A DNA stretch of 64,000 bases from Sandaracinaceae bacterium (GTDB lineage Bacteria > Myxococcota_A > Polyangia > Polyangiales > Sandaracinaceae): contig JAHBWG010000010.1 of the NCBI GenBank assembly GCA_019637095.1, positions 1 through 64,000 of the forward strand. The letters run 5' to 3'. Under the pieces are notes generated by a model. The model was not told the origin of the DNA, searched no databases, and saw only the letters and a list, made by a program, of their open reading frames with translations. The translations under genes were made by a program, and so were the position numbers. The number at the start of each line of letters is the position of its first letter. Positions within the stretch are counted from its first letter, which is position 1. Below are positions 18,892 to 30,404 of the stretch, one piece after another.

Positions 18892-21312
18892 ATGAAGCGC
18901 CTTCTCCCCTTCGTCGCCTCGCTTTGTGCGACCGCGTGCACCAACACGCCGATCGCGCCGCAGACGTCGGCGTTCGATCGCCCCGAGGACGTGGCGTTCT
19001 TCTGCTGGAACCTGCGGACGAGCTCGCCGACCGCGCTCGCCGACTGCCGGCCGCGCACCCCCGAGTCGATCGACGACGACCGCGGCGAGCCGCCGGACGG
19101 CTACGCGCTCCACGCGCTCGTGACGCAGACGACCACGGGGGAGGTCGCGGCGGCGCGGCTGACGGGCGCCGAGGGCGAGCCCGGCATCATCGACACGGAC
19201 GTGCGCATCCCCGGCTTCACCTTCGCCGCCGTCGGCGAGGTGCCGTCCGCGCTCGCGGTGTCGCGCATCGATCCGCGGCACGTCTTCGTCCTCTCGCGCG
19301 GCAGCGCGGACGTCCACGTGATCGAGACCGCCCGCTTCCGAAGCGGCCTCGGCGCGGCGTCCACCGCGTTCCGGCTCCCCGGCGGGCGCTCGCTCCCGTC
19401 GGCGATGCGCCTCTCGCCGGACGAGCGCGCGCTGCTCGTCGCGATGTTCGAGACCGGGCAGGTGGCCCGGCTCCCCGTGGCGGCCGACGGGACGCTCGGC
19501 GAGGCCGATCTACTCGATCTCGATCCGGCGCTGCCGGACCCGGTGGATCGGCGCGGGCTGCCCGCCGTGGAGTCGTGGCGCTACACGTGCCAGGCGCCGC
19601 CGCTCTTCGAGCCCCCGACCATCGCGCCGCGCGAGCCGGTCGCCCTCGGGCTCGCGCCCGCGCCCTCCGCCATGGTCGACGACCCCGAGACGGGGCACGT
19701 CCTCGTCGCGGACGGCTCGCTGCCGCTCGTGCACGTGATCGATCCGGTCACGCTCACGACGGTGCGCACGATCAACGTCTCGGTCCCGCTCCAGGCGCTC
19801 GCCCTCACGCCGCGGGTGCCCGCGACGATCGGCGCGACCGAGCGGACCGAGCGCTACCTCTACGCGGTCGACGCGACGGACGGGTCCGTCCTCGCGATCG
19901 AGTGGTCCGACCCCGCGCGCCCGGACTTCGGCGCGGTGCTCTCGGTCGAGGCGCAGCCGCCTCACGATCGGCTCAACGTCCCGTTCCCGGCGCGCGCCCT
20001 CGCGATCGTGACGCCGGGTTACGACGAGGCGACGCCGACGGCGCCGTGCGCGGACGCGCAGAACGGCCTCGCCGCGTCGGGCGTGAACCTGCGCGGGGTG
20101 TTCCTCGCGGTCGGGACCGTCGATGGCCGCGTCCGCATGTTCGACGTGTTCGACGCCGACACCGCGTGCCGCGGCTTCGGCTGCGGTTCCGGCCGCGACC
20201 TCAACGTCGAAGACCAGCTCGTCGCGATCGGACGGCACCGAAACCGCATCGGCGCGTACGTCGCAGAGGGCGTCGTGCTCGAGCCCGACCCGAGCTGGGA
20301 GACGGACGGCGTCGGCGTCGAGGTGGTGGGCACGGGCGGCGGCACCAACGCGCCCGATCTCGTCCCCGCGCTCACGCCGGTGACCTGCCCCGCCTCGCTC
20401 TCGCCGATCTACCCGCTCGAGGGCGCGCCGCTGATCTGCGCCGTGCGCGACCCCTGGGCGGCCATCAGCCAGAGCTTCTCGGTGCGCTTCGAGGGCCCCA
20501 TCCCCTTCACGACGACGACCGGCGGCAACTTCGAGGACGGCGGCGGCGTCCTGCTCTCGGCGACCGACTACTGCGCGGTCGGGGTGATCGGCGGCGACGA
20601 CGTCCCCGACGAGGGCTACCTCGCGGGCTACGCGGGCGACGTCGTCGCGATCACCGGCGACCTGCCGCCCTCGGTGCTGCGCGGCGACGAGCGGCGCCTC
20701 GCGCGCTGCAACCAGCTCACCCAGCGCACGACCGCGGGCGAGGTCACGCCCGTGCTGATCGCGATCCGGAGCGCGCAGAGCCGCCCCGAGGACCTGCACG
20801 AGGCGTACGTCGGGCGGCTCCGGCTCGGCGCGGTCGTGCGGCCGGAGGGGGCGTCGCTCGCGGACGTGCTCGAGTGCTACCCGGAGCTGCTGCAGTTCGA
20901 GGTGCGCACGCGCGACGTGTTCACCGTCTCGGCGGGGCGGCGCGGGTTCCAGCACCCGATCGTCGAGGGCGCGGACCACCGGTGCGTGGTCGATCCCGAG
21001 CGCGCGGCCGCCGGGCGGCGCGGGCGCGCCTTCTTCGAGTCCGTGTTCGAGACGAGCGAGATCCGCTTCGCGCTCGGCCCGCGCCCCGCGGACATCTCCG
21101 GCCGCAACCCCGAGCTGCGCATGACGGTGGCGCGCGTCCCGGTCGGGCTGAGCATCGACATCTCCACGATCGGCGGCTCGGCCTCGCCGTCGCTGCTCAC
21201 GCGCATGGTGTACAACCCCGTCGACCAGCGGCTCTACGCGGTCGATCAGTCGGTGCAAGGTTTGTTGCGCATCAAGCTGTCGCGGCTCGGGATCCAGCAG
21301 ACGTTCCGCTGA
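18892..21312 (+). CDS. Large lipoprotein with likely beta-propeller repeats
   Basis: 806 residues. The signal peptide ends in a lipobox-like ATAC (Cys about 16). Repeated blade-like segments are visible (HVFVLSRGSADVHVIETARF, HVLVADGSLPLVHVIDPV, RYLYAVDATDGSVLAIEW, RLYAVDQSVQGLLRI). These alternate with Cys-containing insertions, so it looks like a long or double propeller. It has the same arrangement as the preceding gene and probably arose from the same family. The operon ends here, 21 bases from the convergent mutS stop. No function can be assigned; an extracytoplasmic binding role is likely. Confidence 0.78.
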   Translation: MKRLLPFVASLCATACTNTPIAPQTSAFDRPEDVAFFCWNLRTSSPTALADCRPRTPESIDDDRGEPPDGYALHALVTQTTTGEVAAARLTGAEGEPGIIDTDVRIPGFTFAAVGEVPSALAVSRIDPRHVFVLSRGSADVHVIETARFRSGLGAASTAFRLPGGRSLPSAMRLSPDERALLVAMFETGQVARLPVAADGTLGEADLLDLDPALPDPVDRRGLPAVESWRYTCQAPPLFEPPTIAPREPVALGLAPAPSAMVDDPETGHVLVADGSLPLVHVIDPVTLTTVRTINVSVPLQALALTPRVPATIGATERTERYLYAVDATDGSVLAIEWSDPARPDFGAVLSVEAQPPHDRLNVPFPARALAIVTPGYDEATPTAPCADAQNGLAASGVNLRGVFLAVGTVDGRVRMFDVFDADTACRGFGCGSGRDLNVEDQLVAIGRHRNRIGAYVAEGVVLEPDPSWETDGVGVEVVGTGGGTNAPDLVPALTPVTCPASLSPIYPLEGAPLICAVRDPWAAISQSFSVRFEGPIPFTTTTGGNFEDGGGVLLSATDYCAVGVIGGDDVPDEGYLAGYAGDVVAITGDLPPSVLRGDERRLARCNQLTQRTTAGEVTPVLIAIRSAQSRPEDLHEAYVGRLRLGAVVRPEGASLADVLECYPELLQFEVRTRDVFTVSAGRRGFQHPIVEGADHRCVVDPERAAAGRRGRAFFESVFETSEIRFALGPRPADISGRNPELRMTVARVPVGLSIDISTIGGSASPSLLTRMVYNPVDQRLYAVDQSVQGLLRIKLSRLGIQQTFR

Positions 21313-21333
21313 CGGCCGGTAGGCGCCCGGGCC

Positions 21334-23961
21334 CTACGGCTCGAGCATGTCCTTGAGCCGCGCGAGCGTCACCAGCGCGTCGAGGGGGCGGAGCCGGTCG
21401 ACGTCGAGCTCGCGGAGGGTTCGCTCGAGCGCGCTCGGCTCGCGCGCGGCGGCGGGCGGCGCGAACAGCTCGAGCTGCGCGCGCCCGCGCAGGCTCGCCG
21501 CGCGCCCGCCCGGGAGCGGCGCGCCGGCCTCGAGGTCGGCGAGGATCGCCCTGGCGCGCGCGAGCACGATCTCGGCGACCCCCGCGAGCCGCGCGACGGC
21601 GACGCCGTAGCTGCGGTTGGTCGCGCCCTCGACGAGCTTGTGCAGGAACACCACGTCGTCGCCGTACTCGCGCGCGGCGACGTTGTAGGCGACCACGCCG
21701 TCCTCGAGCTCCGCGAGCTCGCACAGCTCGTGGTAGTGCGTCGCGAACATCGCTCGGCAGCCGATCGCGCGGTGCAGGTGCTCGGCGACCGCCCACGCGA
21801 TCGCGAGCCCGTCGTACGTGCTCGTGCCGCGGCCGATCTCGTCGAGGATCACGAGCGAGCGCCGCGTCGCCTCGCGCAGGATCGTCGCCGTCTCGCGCAT
21901 CTCGACCATGAACGTGCTCTGCCCGCGCGCGAGGTCGTCGCTCGCGCCGACGCGCGTGAAGACCCGGTCGACGACGCCGATGCGCGCGCGCGCCGCCGGC
22001 ACGAACGCGCCCATCTGCGCGAGGATCACCGCGAGCGCGACCTGGCGCATCGTGGTCGACTTCCCCGCCATGTTCGGCCCGGTGATGATCATCAACCGCG
22101 CGCCGTCGGCGTCGAGCGCGACGTCGTTGGGCACGAACGAGCCCGCCTCCGCGATGCGCTCGACGACCGGGTGGCGCGCCTCCTCGAGCGCGAGCGCGAC
22201 TCCGTCGTCGAGGTCCGGTCGGACGTAGCCGAAGCGGTGGGCGACCTCGGCGAGCGCCGCGTGCACGTCGAGGTCGGCGAGCGCGCGCCCGAGCGCGCGC
22301 AGCGGGTCCGCCTCCGCGGCGACGCGCGCGCGCAGATCTTCGAAGAGCGAGAGCTCGAGCGCTCGCGCGCGCTCGTCCGCCTCGAGGATCTTCGACTCGA
22401 GCGCCTCGAGCTCCTCGATCACGTAGCGCTCACCGCCCGCGATCGTCTGCTTGCGGCGGTAGCCGTCGGGGACGAGGTGCAGGTTCGCGCGCGTGACCTC
22501 GATGTAGTAGCCGAAGACTTTGGTGTACTTGATCTTCAGCGAGCCGATGCCCGTGCGCTCGCGCTCGCGCTGCTCGAGCTGGAGCAAGACGTCTTTCTCC
22601 GAGCTCGAGAGGCTGCGCAGCTCGTCGAGGTCCGCGCTGACGCCGGCCGCGATCACCCCGCCCTGCGTCGCGACGAGCGGCGGCGTCTCGACCAGCGCCG
22701 TCTCGAGCAGGCCGATCAGCTCCTCGCAGCGTTCGACTGCCTCGAGGCGCCCGAGCGCGTCGTCGGTGCTCCGCTGCCCGTGCTCCGCCAGCGTCGACGC
22801 GATCTCGTGCGCGGCCACGAGCGAGCCGCGGATCGCGCCGAGCTCGTGCGGGCTCGCGAGGCCGAGCTCGGCGCGCGTCGCGAGCCGCTCGAGGTCCGCG
22901 ACCCTGTCGAGCGCGTCCCGGAGCGCGCGGCGCAACGCGGCGTCGAGGACGAGCGCTTCGACCGCGTCGTGTCGCCGCCGGATCGCCGCGAGCTCGCGCA
23001 GCGGCGCGAGCAGGCGCCGGCGCAGCGCCCGCGCGCCCATCGCGGTCCTCGCGTCGTCGAGCAGATGCAGGAGCGAGCCCGCGCGATCGCCGCGCAGCGT
23101 GCGCACGAGCTCGAGGTTGCGGACGGCGACGTCGTCGAGGATCAGCCGGTCGTGCGGGTCGTATCGATCGAGCCGCGCGACGCGCACCCGCGCGCCCGGC
23201 TGCGCCGCCTGCGCGTAGCGGAGCGCGGCGAGCGCGGCGGCGCGGCCGGCCGGCTCGACCTCGCGGAGCGCGCGCGGCGCCTCCTCCTCGGCGAGCAGCG
23301 CGCGCAGCGCCGCGTCCGGGTCCTCGTCGATCGGCGGGGGCGCAGCTCGCACCGCCGCCTTCGGCAGCAGCCGCGCGAGGGCGCCGCGCAGGGTCGCGAG
23401 CTCGGCCTCGAGCAGGAGCTCGCGCGGCTCGAGGCGCACGAGCTCCGCGAGCAGCGCGGCCTCGTCCCCGAGGACGCAGGCGCGCAGCTCCGAGCGGCTC
23501 AGCTCGAGCGCGGCGAGCCCGAACGGGCCCTCGCCGGTGACCGCGACGAGGAGGTTGTCGGCGCGCGCGTCGAGCGAGTCGGCCTCGAGCGTGAGGCCCG
23601 GCGTCACGACGCGCACGACGCCGCGCGGGACGATCCCCTTCACCGTGGACGGGTCCGCGAGCTGCTCGCAGATCGCCACCTTGAAGCCCTGCTCGAGCAG
23701 CCGCGCGAGGTAGCCCGCCGCGGCGTGGTGCGGGACCCCCGCCATCGGGATCTCCTCGCCGCGCTTGTCCTTGCCGCGCGAGGTCAGCGTGATCTCGAGC
23801 GCCTGCGCCGCGACGATCGCGTCGTCGTAGAAGAGCTCGTAGAAGTCGCCCATCCGGAAGAACAGGAGCGCGTCCGGGTAGTCGCCCTTCGCCGCGAAGA
23901 ACTGCTGCATCACCGGCGTGTGGCCGCTCGCGTCGTGCTTGCTCGATCGGGCCGGCGCCAT
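21334..23961 (-). CDS. mutS: DNA mismatch repair ATPase MutS
   Basis: Recognises base mismatches and small loops and starts MutL-dependent repair. 875 residues, similar to E. coli (853). The mismatch-reading Phe-x-Glu is Phe40/Glu42 in GDFYELF. The connector, lever and clamp regions follow, and the ABC-type ATPase lies in the last third: Walker [10 protein letters not shown] near residue 627, then GQSTFMVEM and the Walker B/D-loop [15 protein letters not shown]. The helix-turn-helix dimer tip is present ([19 protein letters not shown]). The family is intact, so repair of the scpB repeat slippage loops should be possible. Divergent from pheA; TAGGCT lies 9 nt before the ATG. Confidence 0.97.
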   Translation of the reverse strand: MAPARSSKHDASGHTPVMQQFFAAKGDYPDALLFFRMGDFYELFYDDAIVAAQALEITLTSRGKDKRGEEIPMAGVPHHAAAGYLARLLEQGFKVAICEQLADPSTVKGIVPRGVVRVVTPGLTLEADSLDARADNLLVAVTGEGPFGLAALELSRSELRACVLGDEAALLAELVRLEPRELLLEAELATLRGALARLLPKAAVRAAPPPIDEDPDAALRALLAEEEAPRALREVEPAGRAAALAALRYAQAAQPGARVRVARLDRYDPHDRLILDDVAVRNLELVRTLRGDRAGSLLHLLDDARTAMGARALRRRLLAPLRELAAIRRRHDAVEALVLDAALRRALRDALDRVADLERLATRAELGLASPHELGAIRGSLVAAHEIASTLAEHGQRSTDDALGRLEAVERCEELIGLLETALVETPPLVATQGGVIAAGVSADLDELRSLSSSEKDVLLQLEQRERERTGIGSLKIKYTKVFGYYIEVTRANLHLVPDGYRRKQTIAGGERYVIEELEALESKILEADERARALELSLFEDLRARVAAEADPLRALGRALADLDVHAALAEVAHRFGYVRPDLDDGVALALEEARHPVVERIAEAGSFVPNDVALDADGARLMIITGPNMAGKSTTMRQVALAVILAQMGAFVPAARARIGVVDRVFTRVGASDDLARGQSTFMVEMRETATILREATRRSLVILDEIGRGTSTYDGLAIAWAVAEHLHRAIGCRAMFATHYHELCELAELEDGVVAYNVAAREYGDDVVFLHKLVEGATNRSYGVAVARLAGVAEIVLARARAILADLEAGAPLPGGRAASLRGRAQLELFAPPAAAREPSALERTLRELDVDRLRPLDALVTLARLKDMLEP

Positions 23962-23970
23962 GGGGCAGCG

Positions 23971-23976
23971 AGCCTA
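23971..23976 (-). promoter_or_regulatory. -10-like box of mutS
   Basis: TAGGCT on the minus strand, 9 nt before the mutS ATG, with no Shine-Dalgarno between. A weak CTGGCG lies 17 nt upstream of it. Confidence 0.4.
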
Positions 23977-24033
23977 TCGAACATCGGCGCCCGCGCCAGT
24001 CGACGCCGCACGGCGAGGCGCGCGCCGACGCGC

Positions 24034-24039
24034 TATCAT
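24034..24039 (+). promoter_or_regulatory. -10-like box of the pheA-hisC-aroA-cmk operon
   Basis: TATCAT, 7 nt before the pheA ATG at 24047. The distance fits a transcript starting at or next to the start codon. No clear -35 was seen. Confidence 0.4.
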
Positions 24040-24046
24040 CGAGGCG

Positions 24047-25123
24047 ATGGCGGACGAGAGAGAGCTGGCGCGCATCCGCGAGGCGCTCGAGCGTGCGGAC
24101 GGCGCGCTCGTCGACGCGCTCGAGGCGCGGGCCCAGGCGGTCCAGGCGTTGGTGGCGCTGCGCGCGCGCGAGCCCGAGACCTACTTCGCGATGCCGTCGG
24201 CGGCGGAGGTCGTCGAGGCGGCGCTCGCCCGCGCGACGCACTTCCCCAAAGAGCCGCTCGAGCACGCGCTGCGCGAGATCCTCGGCGCGTGCGCCTCCAT
24301 GCTCGCGCCGACGCGCGTCGCGATCCCAGGGCCGCCGGGCGGGTTCGCCGAGGTCGCGGCGCGCCGGCACTTCGGCTCGAGCGCCGACATCGAGGTGCTC
24401 CCGAGCGTGGCGCGCGCGTTCGAGGAGGTCGAGCGGCGGCGCGTCTCCTTCGCGCTCGTCCCGTTCGAGACCTCCTCCGACGGCGCGCTCAGCGCGACGA
24501 TCGACGCGCTCTCGGACGGCGACGCGCGCATCAGCGCCGAGATCACCATCGCCTGCAGCTACGACCTCGTCTCGCGGACCGGCAACGCGGGCGACGTCGA
24601 GAACGTCTACGGGACGAGCGACGCGCTCGCCGCGTGCGCGGAGACGCTCGCGCGCGAGCTGCCCAAGGCCAAGATCCTCGACGTCAAGAGCGCGCGCGTC
24701 GCGCTCGAGCTCGCGGCGGAGGACCACGGCGCCGCCGCGGTCGTCGCCGGCTGGTCCGAGCACGCACCCGGCGGCCTGCGCCGGGTGCGCGCGCGCATCG
24801 AGGATCAGGACGGCATCGAGACGCGCTTCGTCGTCGTCGGGCACGAGCGGGCACGCCGCACCGGCAAGGACCGCACGATCCTCGGCCTCGCGGTGCGCGA
24901 CGAGCCGGGCTCGCTCCACCGCGCGCTCTCGCCCTTCGCCGATCGGGGGATCAACCTCACGCGCATCGAGTCGCGCCCCGTGCGCGGCCGGAGCTGGCGC
25001 TACCTCTTCATCGTCGAGCTCGACGGGCACGTCACGGATCGCGCGGTCCTCACCGCGGTGGAGGACGTCCGCGCCGCCTCGCGGCACGTCAAGGTCCTGG
25101 GGAGCTTTCCTCGGCCCGCGTGA
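24047..25123 (+). CDS. pheA: Prephenate dehydratase with degenerate chorismate mutase-like N-domain and ACT domain
   Basis: Converts prephenate to phenylpyruvate in phenylalanine synthesis. 358 residues from ATG 24047. The dehydratase domain runs from about residue 88 (IPGPPGGFAEVAAR) to 265 and holds the catalytic Thr259-Arg260-Phe261 (TRF motif). A C-terminal ACT domain (about 275-350: LGLAVRDEPGSLHRAL...INLTRIESRP) gives Phe feedback control; the ESRP motif is present. The N-terminal ~80 helical residues align with AroQ chorismate mutase, but the Lys and the Asp-Arg-Glu cluster needed for catalysis are not recognisable, so mutase activity is doubtful. The stop overlaps the next ATG by one base. 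Confidence 0.92.
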   Translation: MADERELARIREALERADGALVDALEARAQAVQALVALRAREPETYFAMPSAAEVVEAALARATHFPKEPLEHALREILGACASMLAPTRVAIPGPPGGFAEVAARRHFGSSADIEVLPSVARAFEEVERRRVSFALVPFETSSDGALSATIDALSDGDARISAEITIACSYDLVSRTGNAGDVENVYGTSDALAACAETLARELPKAKILDVKSARVALELAAEDHGAAAVVAGWSEHAPGGLRRVRARIEDQDGIETRFVVVGHERARRTGKDRTILGLAVRDEPGSLHRALSPFADRGINLTRIESRPVRGRSWRYLFIVELDGHVTDRAVLTAVEDVRAASRHVKVLGSFPRPA

Positions 25124-26235
25124 TGTGCCAAACCGCCGTCCTGATGCGCGGCCTGGTTCCCCCGAACGTCGAGCGGCTCGTCCCGTACAGCCCCGGCAAG
25201 CCCGTCGAGGAGCTGGAGCGCGAGCTCGGGATCACGGGCGCGGTCAAGCTCGCGTCGAACGAGAACCCATGGGGCCCGTCGCCCGCCGCCATCGAGGCGA
25301 TGCGCGCGGCCGCCGCTGGCGTGCACCGGTACCCCGACGCCGCGGCGTGGGAGCTGCGCCGCGCGCTCGCCGCGCACCACGGCGTCTCGATGGACGAGCT
25401 CGTCGTCGGCAACGGCTCGAACGAGCTCATCGATCTCGTGTGCCGCACGTACGCGGGACCCGGCGATCACGCGGTCATCGGGGCGCCGAGCTTCGTATGC
25501 TACGCGCTCGGCCTCACCGCCGCGGACGTGCCCTTCGACGAGGTGCCGCTCCGCGAGCACCTCGCGTGGGATCTCCCGGCGATGGCGGCGCGCGTGAACG
25601 CGGCGACGCGGATCGTGTTCGTCGCGAACCCGAACAACCCGACGGGCGCGCACGTCGGCGGCGCGGAGCTCGAGGCGTTCCTGCGCTCGGTGCCCGAGCA
25701 CGTGCTCGTCGTCCTCGACGAGGCGTACGTCGAGTTCGCCGACGCGGCCGACTACGTCTCGGCGCTCGCGCTGCGCGAGACGCGCGAGCGGCTGATCGTC
25801 CTGCGGACGTTCTCGAAGGCGTACGGCCTCGCGGCGTGCCGCGTCGGGTACGCGATCGGGCGCCCCGAGGTCGTGGAGTACCTCAACCGCACGCGCGCGC
25901 CGTTCAACGTCAGCGCCATCGCGCAGGCCGCCGCACGCGCGGCGCTCGCCGACCCCGCGCACGTCGCGGCCTACGTCGAGAAGAACCGCGCCGAGCGCGC
26001 CCGCGTCGTCGCTGCGCTCGGCGGGCTCGGCCTGCGGGTGGCGCCGAGCCAGGCGAACTTCGTCCTGGTCGACTACGCGCGCGACAACCGCGCCGTCTAC
26101 GACGCGCTCTTGCGCATGGGGGTGATCGTGCGACCGATGCCCGCGCCGATCGCGACCTGGCTTCGCGTGACGATCGGTCGTCCCGAAGAGAACGACCGGT
26201 TCCTCGCCGCCACCCGGGAGCTCGTGAGCCGATGA
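25123..26235 (+). CDS. hisC: HisC-type PLP aminotransferase (histidinol-phosphate or aromatic aminotransferase)
   Basis: 370 residues, fold-type I aminotransferase of the HisC family. Landmarks are LASNENPWGPSPAA (substrate/PLP loop), GNGSNELIDL, NPNNPTGAHV, DEAYVEF and the PLP lysine Lys232 in FSKAYGLAACRVGY. HisC makes histidinol phosphate, but members placed in aromatic operons, as in Bacillus, also transaminate phenylpyruvate and hydroxyphenylpyruvate. Here it sits directly between pheA and aroA with TGATG and ATGA overlaps, so a role in the last step of Phe/Tyr synthesis is likely. An in-frame ATG at 25144 is an alternative start. Confidence 0.9.
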   Translation: MCQTAVLMRGLVPPNVERLVPYSPGKPVEELERELGITGAVKLASNENPWGPSPAAIEAMRAAAAGVHRYPDAAAWELRRALAAHHGVSMDELVVGNGSNELIDLVCRTYAGPGDHAVIGAPSFVCYALGLTAADVPFDEVPLREHLAWDLPAMAARVNAATRIVFVANPNNPTGAHVGGAELEAFLRSVPEHVLVVLDEAYVEFADAADYVSALALRETRERLIVLRTFSKAYGLAACRVGYAIGRPEVVEYLNRTRAPFNVSAIAQAAARAALADPAHVAAYVEKNRAERARVVAALGGLGLRVAPSQANFVLVDYARDNRAVYDALLRMGVIVRPMPAPIATWLRVTIGRPEENDRFLAATRELVSR

Positions 26236-27581
26236 AGCGTCTTCGTGTCCGTGGCCCCGCCAAGGCCTTGCGCGGCGCCGTCCGCGTCCCCGGCGACAAG
26301 TCGATCGGGCACCGCGCCCTCATGTTCGCGTCGCTCGCGGAGGGGCGCTCGACGATCCACGGCCTCAGCGCCGGGCTCGACAACCGCTCGACGGCGGAGC
26401 TCTTCCGCGCGCTCGGCGTGACGATGGAGCTCGGCGACGACTACGCCATCGTGGACGGCGTGGGCCTCTTCGGGCTCTCCATGCCGCGGGGGGATCTCGA
26501 CTGCGGGAACAGCGGGACGACGATGCGCCTCTGCGCCGGGCTCCTCGCCGGGCAGCGCTTCGGCGTGCGGCTCGTCGGAGACGAGTCGCTGACGCGGCGC
26601 CCGATGCGGCGCGTCGTCGAGCCGCTGCGCGCCCGCGGCGCGCACATCGCCGGCCGCAGCGGCCCGAAGGAGGGCGAGGTGTACCCGCCGCTCGCGATCG
26701 CGCCGCTCGTCGAGGGCGAAGAGCTGGTGGCGCTCGAGTACCGCTCCCCCATCGCGAGCGCGCAGGTGAAGAGCTGCCTCCTGCTCAGCGGGCTCTACGC
26801 GCGCGGCGCCACGGCCATCGAGGAGCCCGTCGTCAGCCGCGATCACACCGAGCGCATGCTCGGCGCGCTCGGCGTGCCGATCCAGGCCGTCGGGCCGCTG
26901 GTGGTGCTCGACCCGACGGGCTGGGATCGGCGGTGGCCCGGGTTCGAATGGACCGTCCCCGGCGACATCTCGGGCGCGGCGTTCGTGTTCGCGGCGGCGG
27001 CCATGGTGCCCGGCTCGGACGTCACCGTGGAGGCGGTCGGGCTGAACCCGACCCGCACCGGGATCGTCGACGCGCTGCGCGCCATGCAGGCGGATCTGCG
27101 GTTCACGCCCAAGGGCGAGATGGCGGGCGGCGAGCCCGCGGGCGACGTGCGCGTGGTGCATCGCCCCCTCGCGGCGGCGATGACCGGAGGCGAGATGCTG
27201 ACCCGGATGATCGACGAGGTGCCCGCGTTCTCCGCCATCGCGGCGACCGCGCGCGGTCGCAGCGACGTGCGCGACGCCGAGGAGCTCCGCGTCAAGGAGA
27301 GCGACCGCGTCTCGACCACCGCGAAGGTCCTCGAGGCGTTCGGCGTCGACGTGACGGAGCTGCAAGACGGGTTGCACGTCCACGGCGGCGCGGCGCTCCA
27401 CGGCGCGCACGTCGACAGCCACGGCGACCACCGCATCGCGATGATGGCGGCCGTCCTCGGCCTCGTCGCCGAGGGCGAGACGATCGTGGACGACACCGAG
27501 TGCGTCGCGACGAGCTTCCCCGACTTCGCGGGCACGCTGGCCTCGCTCGGCGCCGACGTCGTCGAGGAGGGCGCCGGGTGA
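26232..27581 (+). CDS. aroA: 3-phosphoshikimate 1-carboxyvinyltransferase (EPSP synthase)
   Basis: Joins PEP and shikimate-3-phosphate in the shikimate pathway. 449 residues. Conserved blocks include VPGDKSIGHRALM near residue 17, GNSGTTMRL, RPMRR, SAQVKS and a late KESDR. GNSGTTxR together with the RPMxR and SAQxK signatures marks a class II enzyme rather than the E. coli-like class I (GNAGTAMR). The catalytic Asp-Glu pair is in DEVPAFS. It sits in one tight operon with pheA, hisC and cmk, overlapping both neighbours by four bases. Confidence 0.96.
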   Translation: MKRLRVRGPAKALRGAVRVPGDKSIGHRALMFASLAEGRSTIHGLSAGLDNRSTAELFRALGVTMELGDDYAIVDGVGLFGLSMPRGDLDCGNSGTTMRLCAGLLAGQRFGVRLVGDESLTRRPMRRVVEPLRARGAHIAGRSGPKEGEVYPPLAIAPLVEGEELVALEYRSPIASAQVKSCLLLSGLYARGATAIEEPVVSRDHTERMLGALGVPIQAVGPLVVLDPTGWDRRWPGFEWTVPGDISGAAFVFAAAAMVPGSDVTVEAVGLNPTRTGIVDALRAMQADLRFTPKGEMAGGEPAGDVRVVHRPLAAAMTGGEMLTRMIDEVPAFSAIAATARGRSDVRDAEELRVKESDRVSTTAKVLEAFGVDVTELQDGLHVHGGAALHGAHVDSHGDHRIAMMAAVLGLVAEGETIVDDTECVATSFPDFAGTLASLGADVVEEGAG

Positions 27582-28267
27582 GAGGCGCCGTCGTCGCCAT
27601 CGACGGGCCCGCGGGCGCGGGCAAGAGCACGGCGGCGCGGCGCCTGGCCCATCGGCTCGGCTACGTCCTCATCGACACCGGGGCGCTCTACCGCGCGGTC
27701 GCGCTCGTCGCGAAGGAGCGCGGGATCGACTGGGACGACGCCGAGGCCCTCGGGCAGCTCGCGCGGACGATCGAGCTCCGCTTCAGCCCGGCGCCGAGCG
27801 AGGGAGGCCGGCCGCCGCTCCTCGTCGACGGCGCCGACCGATCGGACGCGATCCGCGCCCCCGACATCTCGGAGGGCGCGAGCCGCGTCAGCGCGCACCC
27901 GCCGGTCCGCGCCGCGCTCCTCGGGGTCCAGCGGGCGATGGGCGCGCAGGGCGGGTGTGTCCTCGAGGGCCGCGACATCGGCACGGTGGTCTTCCCGGAC
28001 GCGGACGTGAAGGTCTTCCTGACCGCGAGCCTCGACGCCCGCGCCGACCGCCGCTTCGAGGAGCTCGTCGACGCCGGCGCCGAGGTGGACCGGGACTCGG
28101 TGATGGTGGAGATGGCCCGCCGCGACGCCCGCGACGCGGGGAGGGACACCGCGCCGCTGCGTCCGGCGGCCGACGCAGTGCCCCTCGACACCACCGCGCT
28201 CGACCTCGACGGCGTCGTCGAGCGGCTGGTCGAGATCGTGCGAGAGGCCGGTTTTTCCGCGCGTTGA
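27578..28267 (+). CDS. cmk: Cytidylate kinase
   Basis: Phosphorylates CMP/dCMP to the diphosphates. 229 residues. P-loop GPAGAGKST at residues 10-18, the conserved LIDTGALYRAVAL segment, VLEGRDIGTVVFPDA and the RRDARDAGR...PLRPAADA lid and substrate region are all present. GTG start overlaps the aroA stop (GTGA). The aroA-cmk-rpsA order is widespread in Proteobacteria and relatives and is kept here. Confidence 0.96.
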   Translation: MRGAVVAIDGPAGAGKSTAARRLAHRLGYVLIDTGALYRAVALVAKERGIDWDDAEALGQLARTIELRFSPAPSEGGRPPLLVDGADRSDAIRAPDISEGASRVSAHPPVRAALLGVQRAMGAQGGCVLEGRDIGTVVFPDADVKVFLTASLDARADRRFEELVDAGAEVDRDSVMVEMARRDARDAGRDTAPLRPAADAVPLDTTALDLDGVVERLVEIVREAGFSAR

Positions 28268-28343
28268 CAGCCTCGGAGGCCGCTGCTACCAATCCCGTCC
28301 CCGCGCCTCCGGGCGCGCATCCGCTTGGGCCCGCGTAGCGGCC

Positions 28344-28372
28344 ACGAGACCCGGTGATTCGGGCGGTCTCGT
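28344..28372 (+). promoter_or_regulatory. Hairpin in the rpsA leader
   Basis: A perfect 8-bp stem (ACGAGACC 28344-28351 with GGTCTCGT 28365-28372) and 13-nt loop between cmk and rpsA, about 70 bases before the rpsA ATG. No T-tract follows. It could limit read-through from cmk or serve S1 autoregulation; only the structure is seen. Confidence 0.4.
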
Positions 28373-28444
28373 GTCGCTCGCGATCGAAACGGTCAACCCG
28401 AGACACAACCCCCTACCTCGAATCAGAAAGCAACCGAACCCCAC

Positions 28445-30244
<1,800 letters not shown>

Positions 30245-30251
30245 GCCTCGC

Positions 30252-30277
30252 GGTGAGCCGCCCTCGGGCGGCTCACC
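30252..30277 (+). terminator. Hairpin terminator after rpsA
   Basis: A 12-bp near-perfect stem (GGTGAGCCGCCC with GGGCGGCTCACC) begins 8 bases after the rpsA stop. The loop is two bases and there is no T-tract. It lies between convergent genes and could work in both directions. Confidence 0.55.
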
Positions 30278-30404
30278 ATCGCGCCGGAGCGCCCGCCCGC
30301 CCGCTCGATGACTCGAGCGTACGCGGCGCGGGCGCTTCGCGTTTCCGAGCGCGCCGTCGATCGAACGAGCGGCGCTGCGAGGTGCGAAGCACCCCGGGGC
30401 GAGC

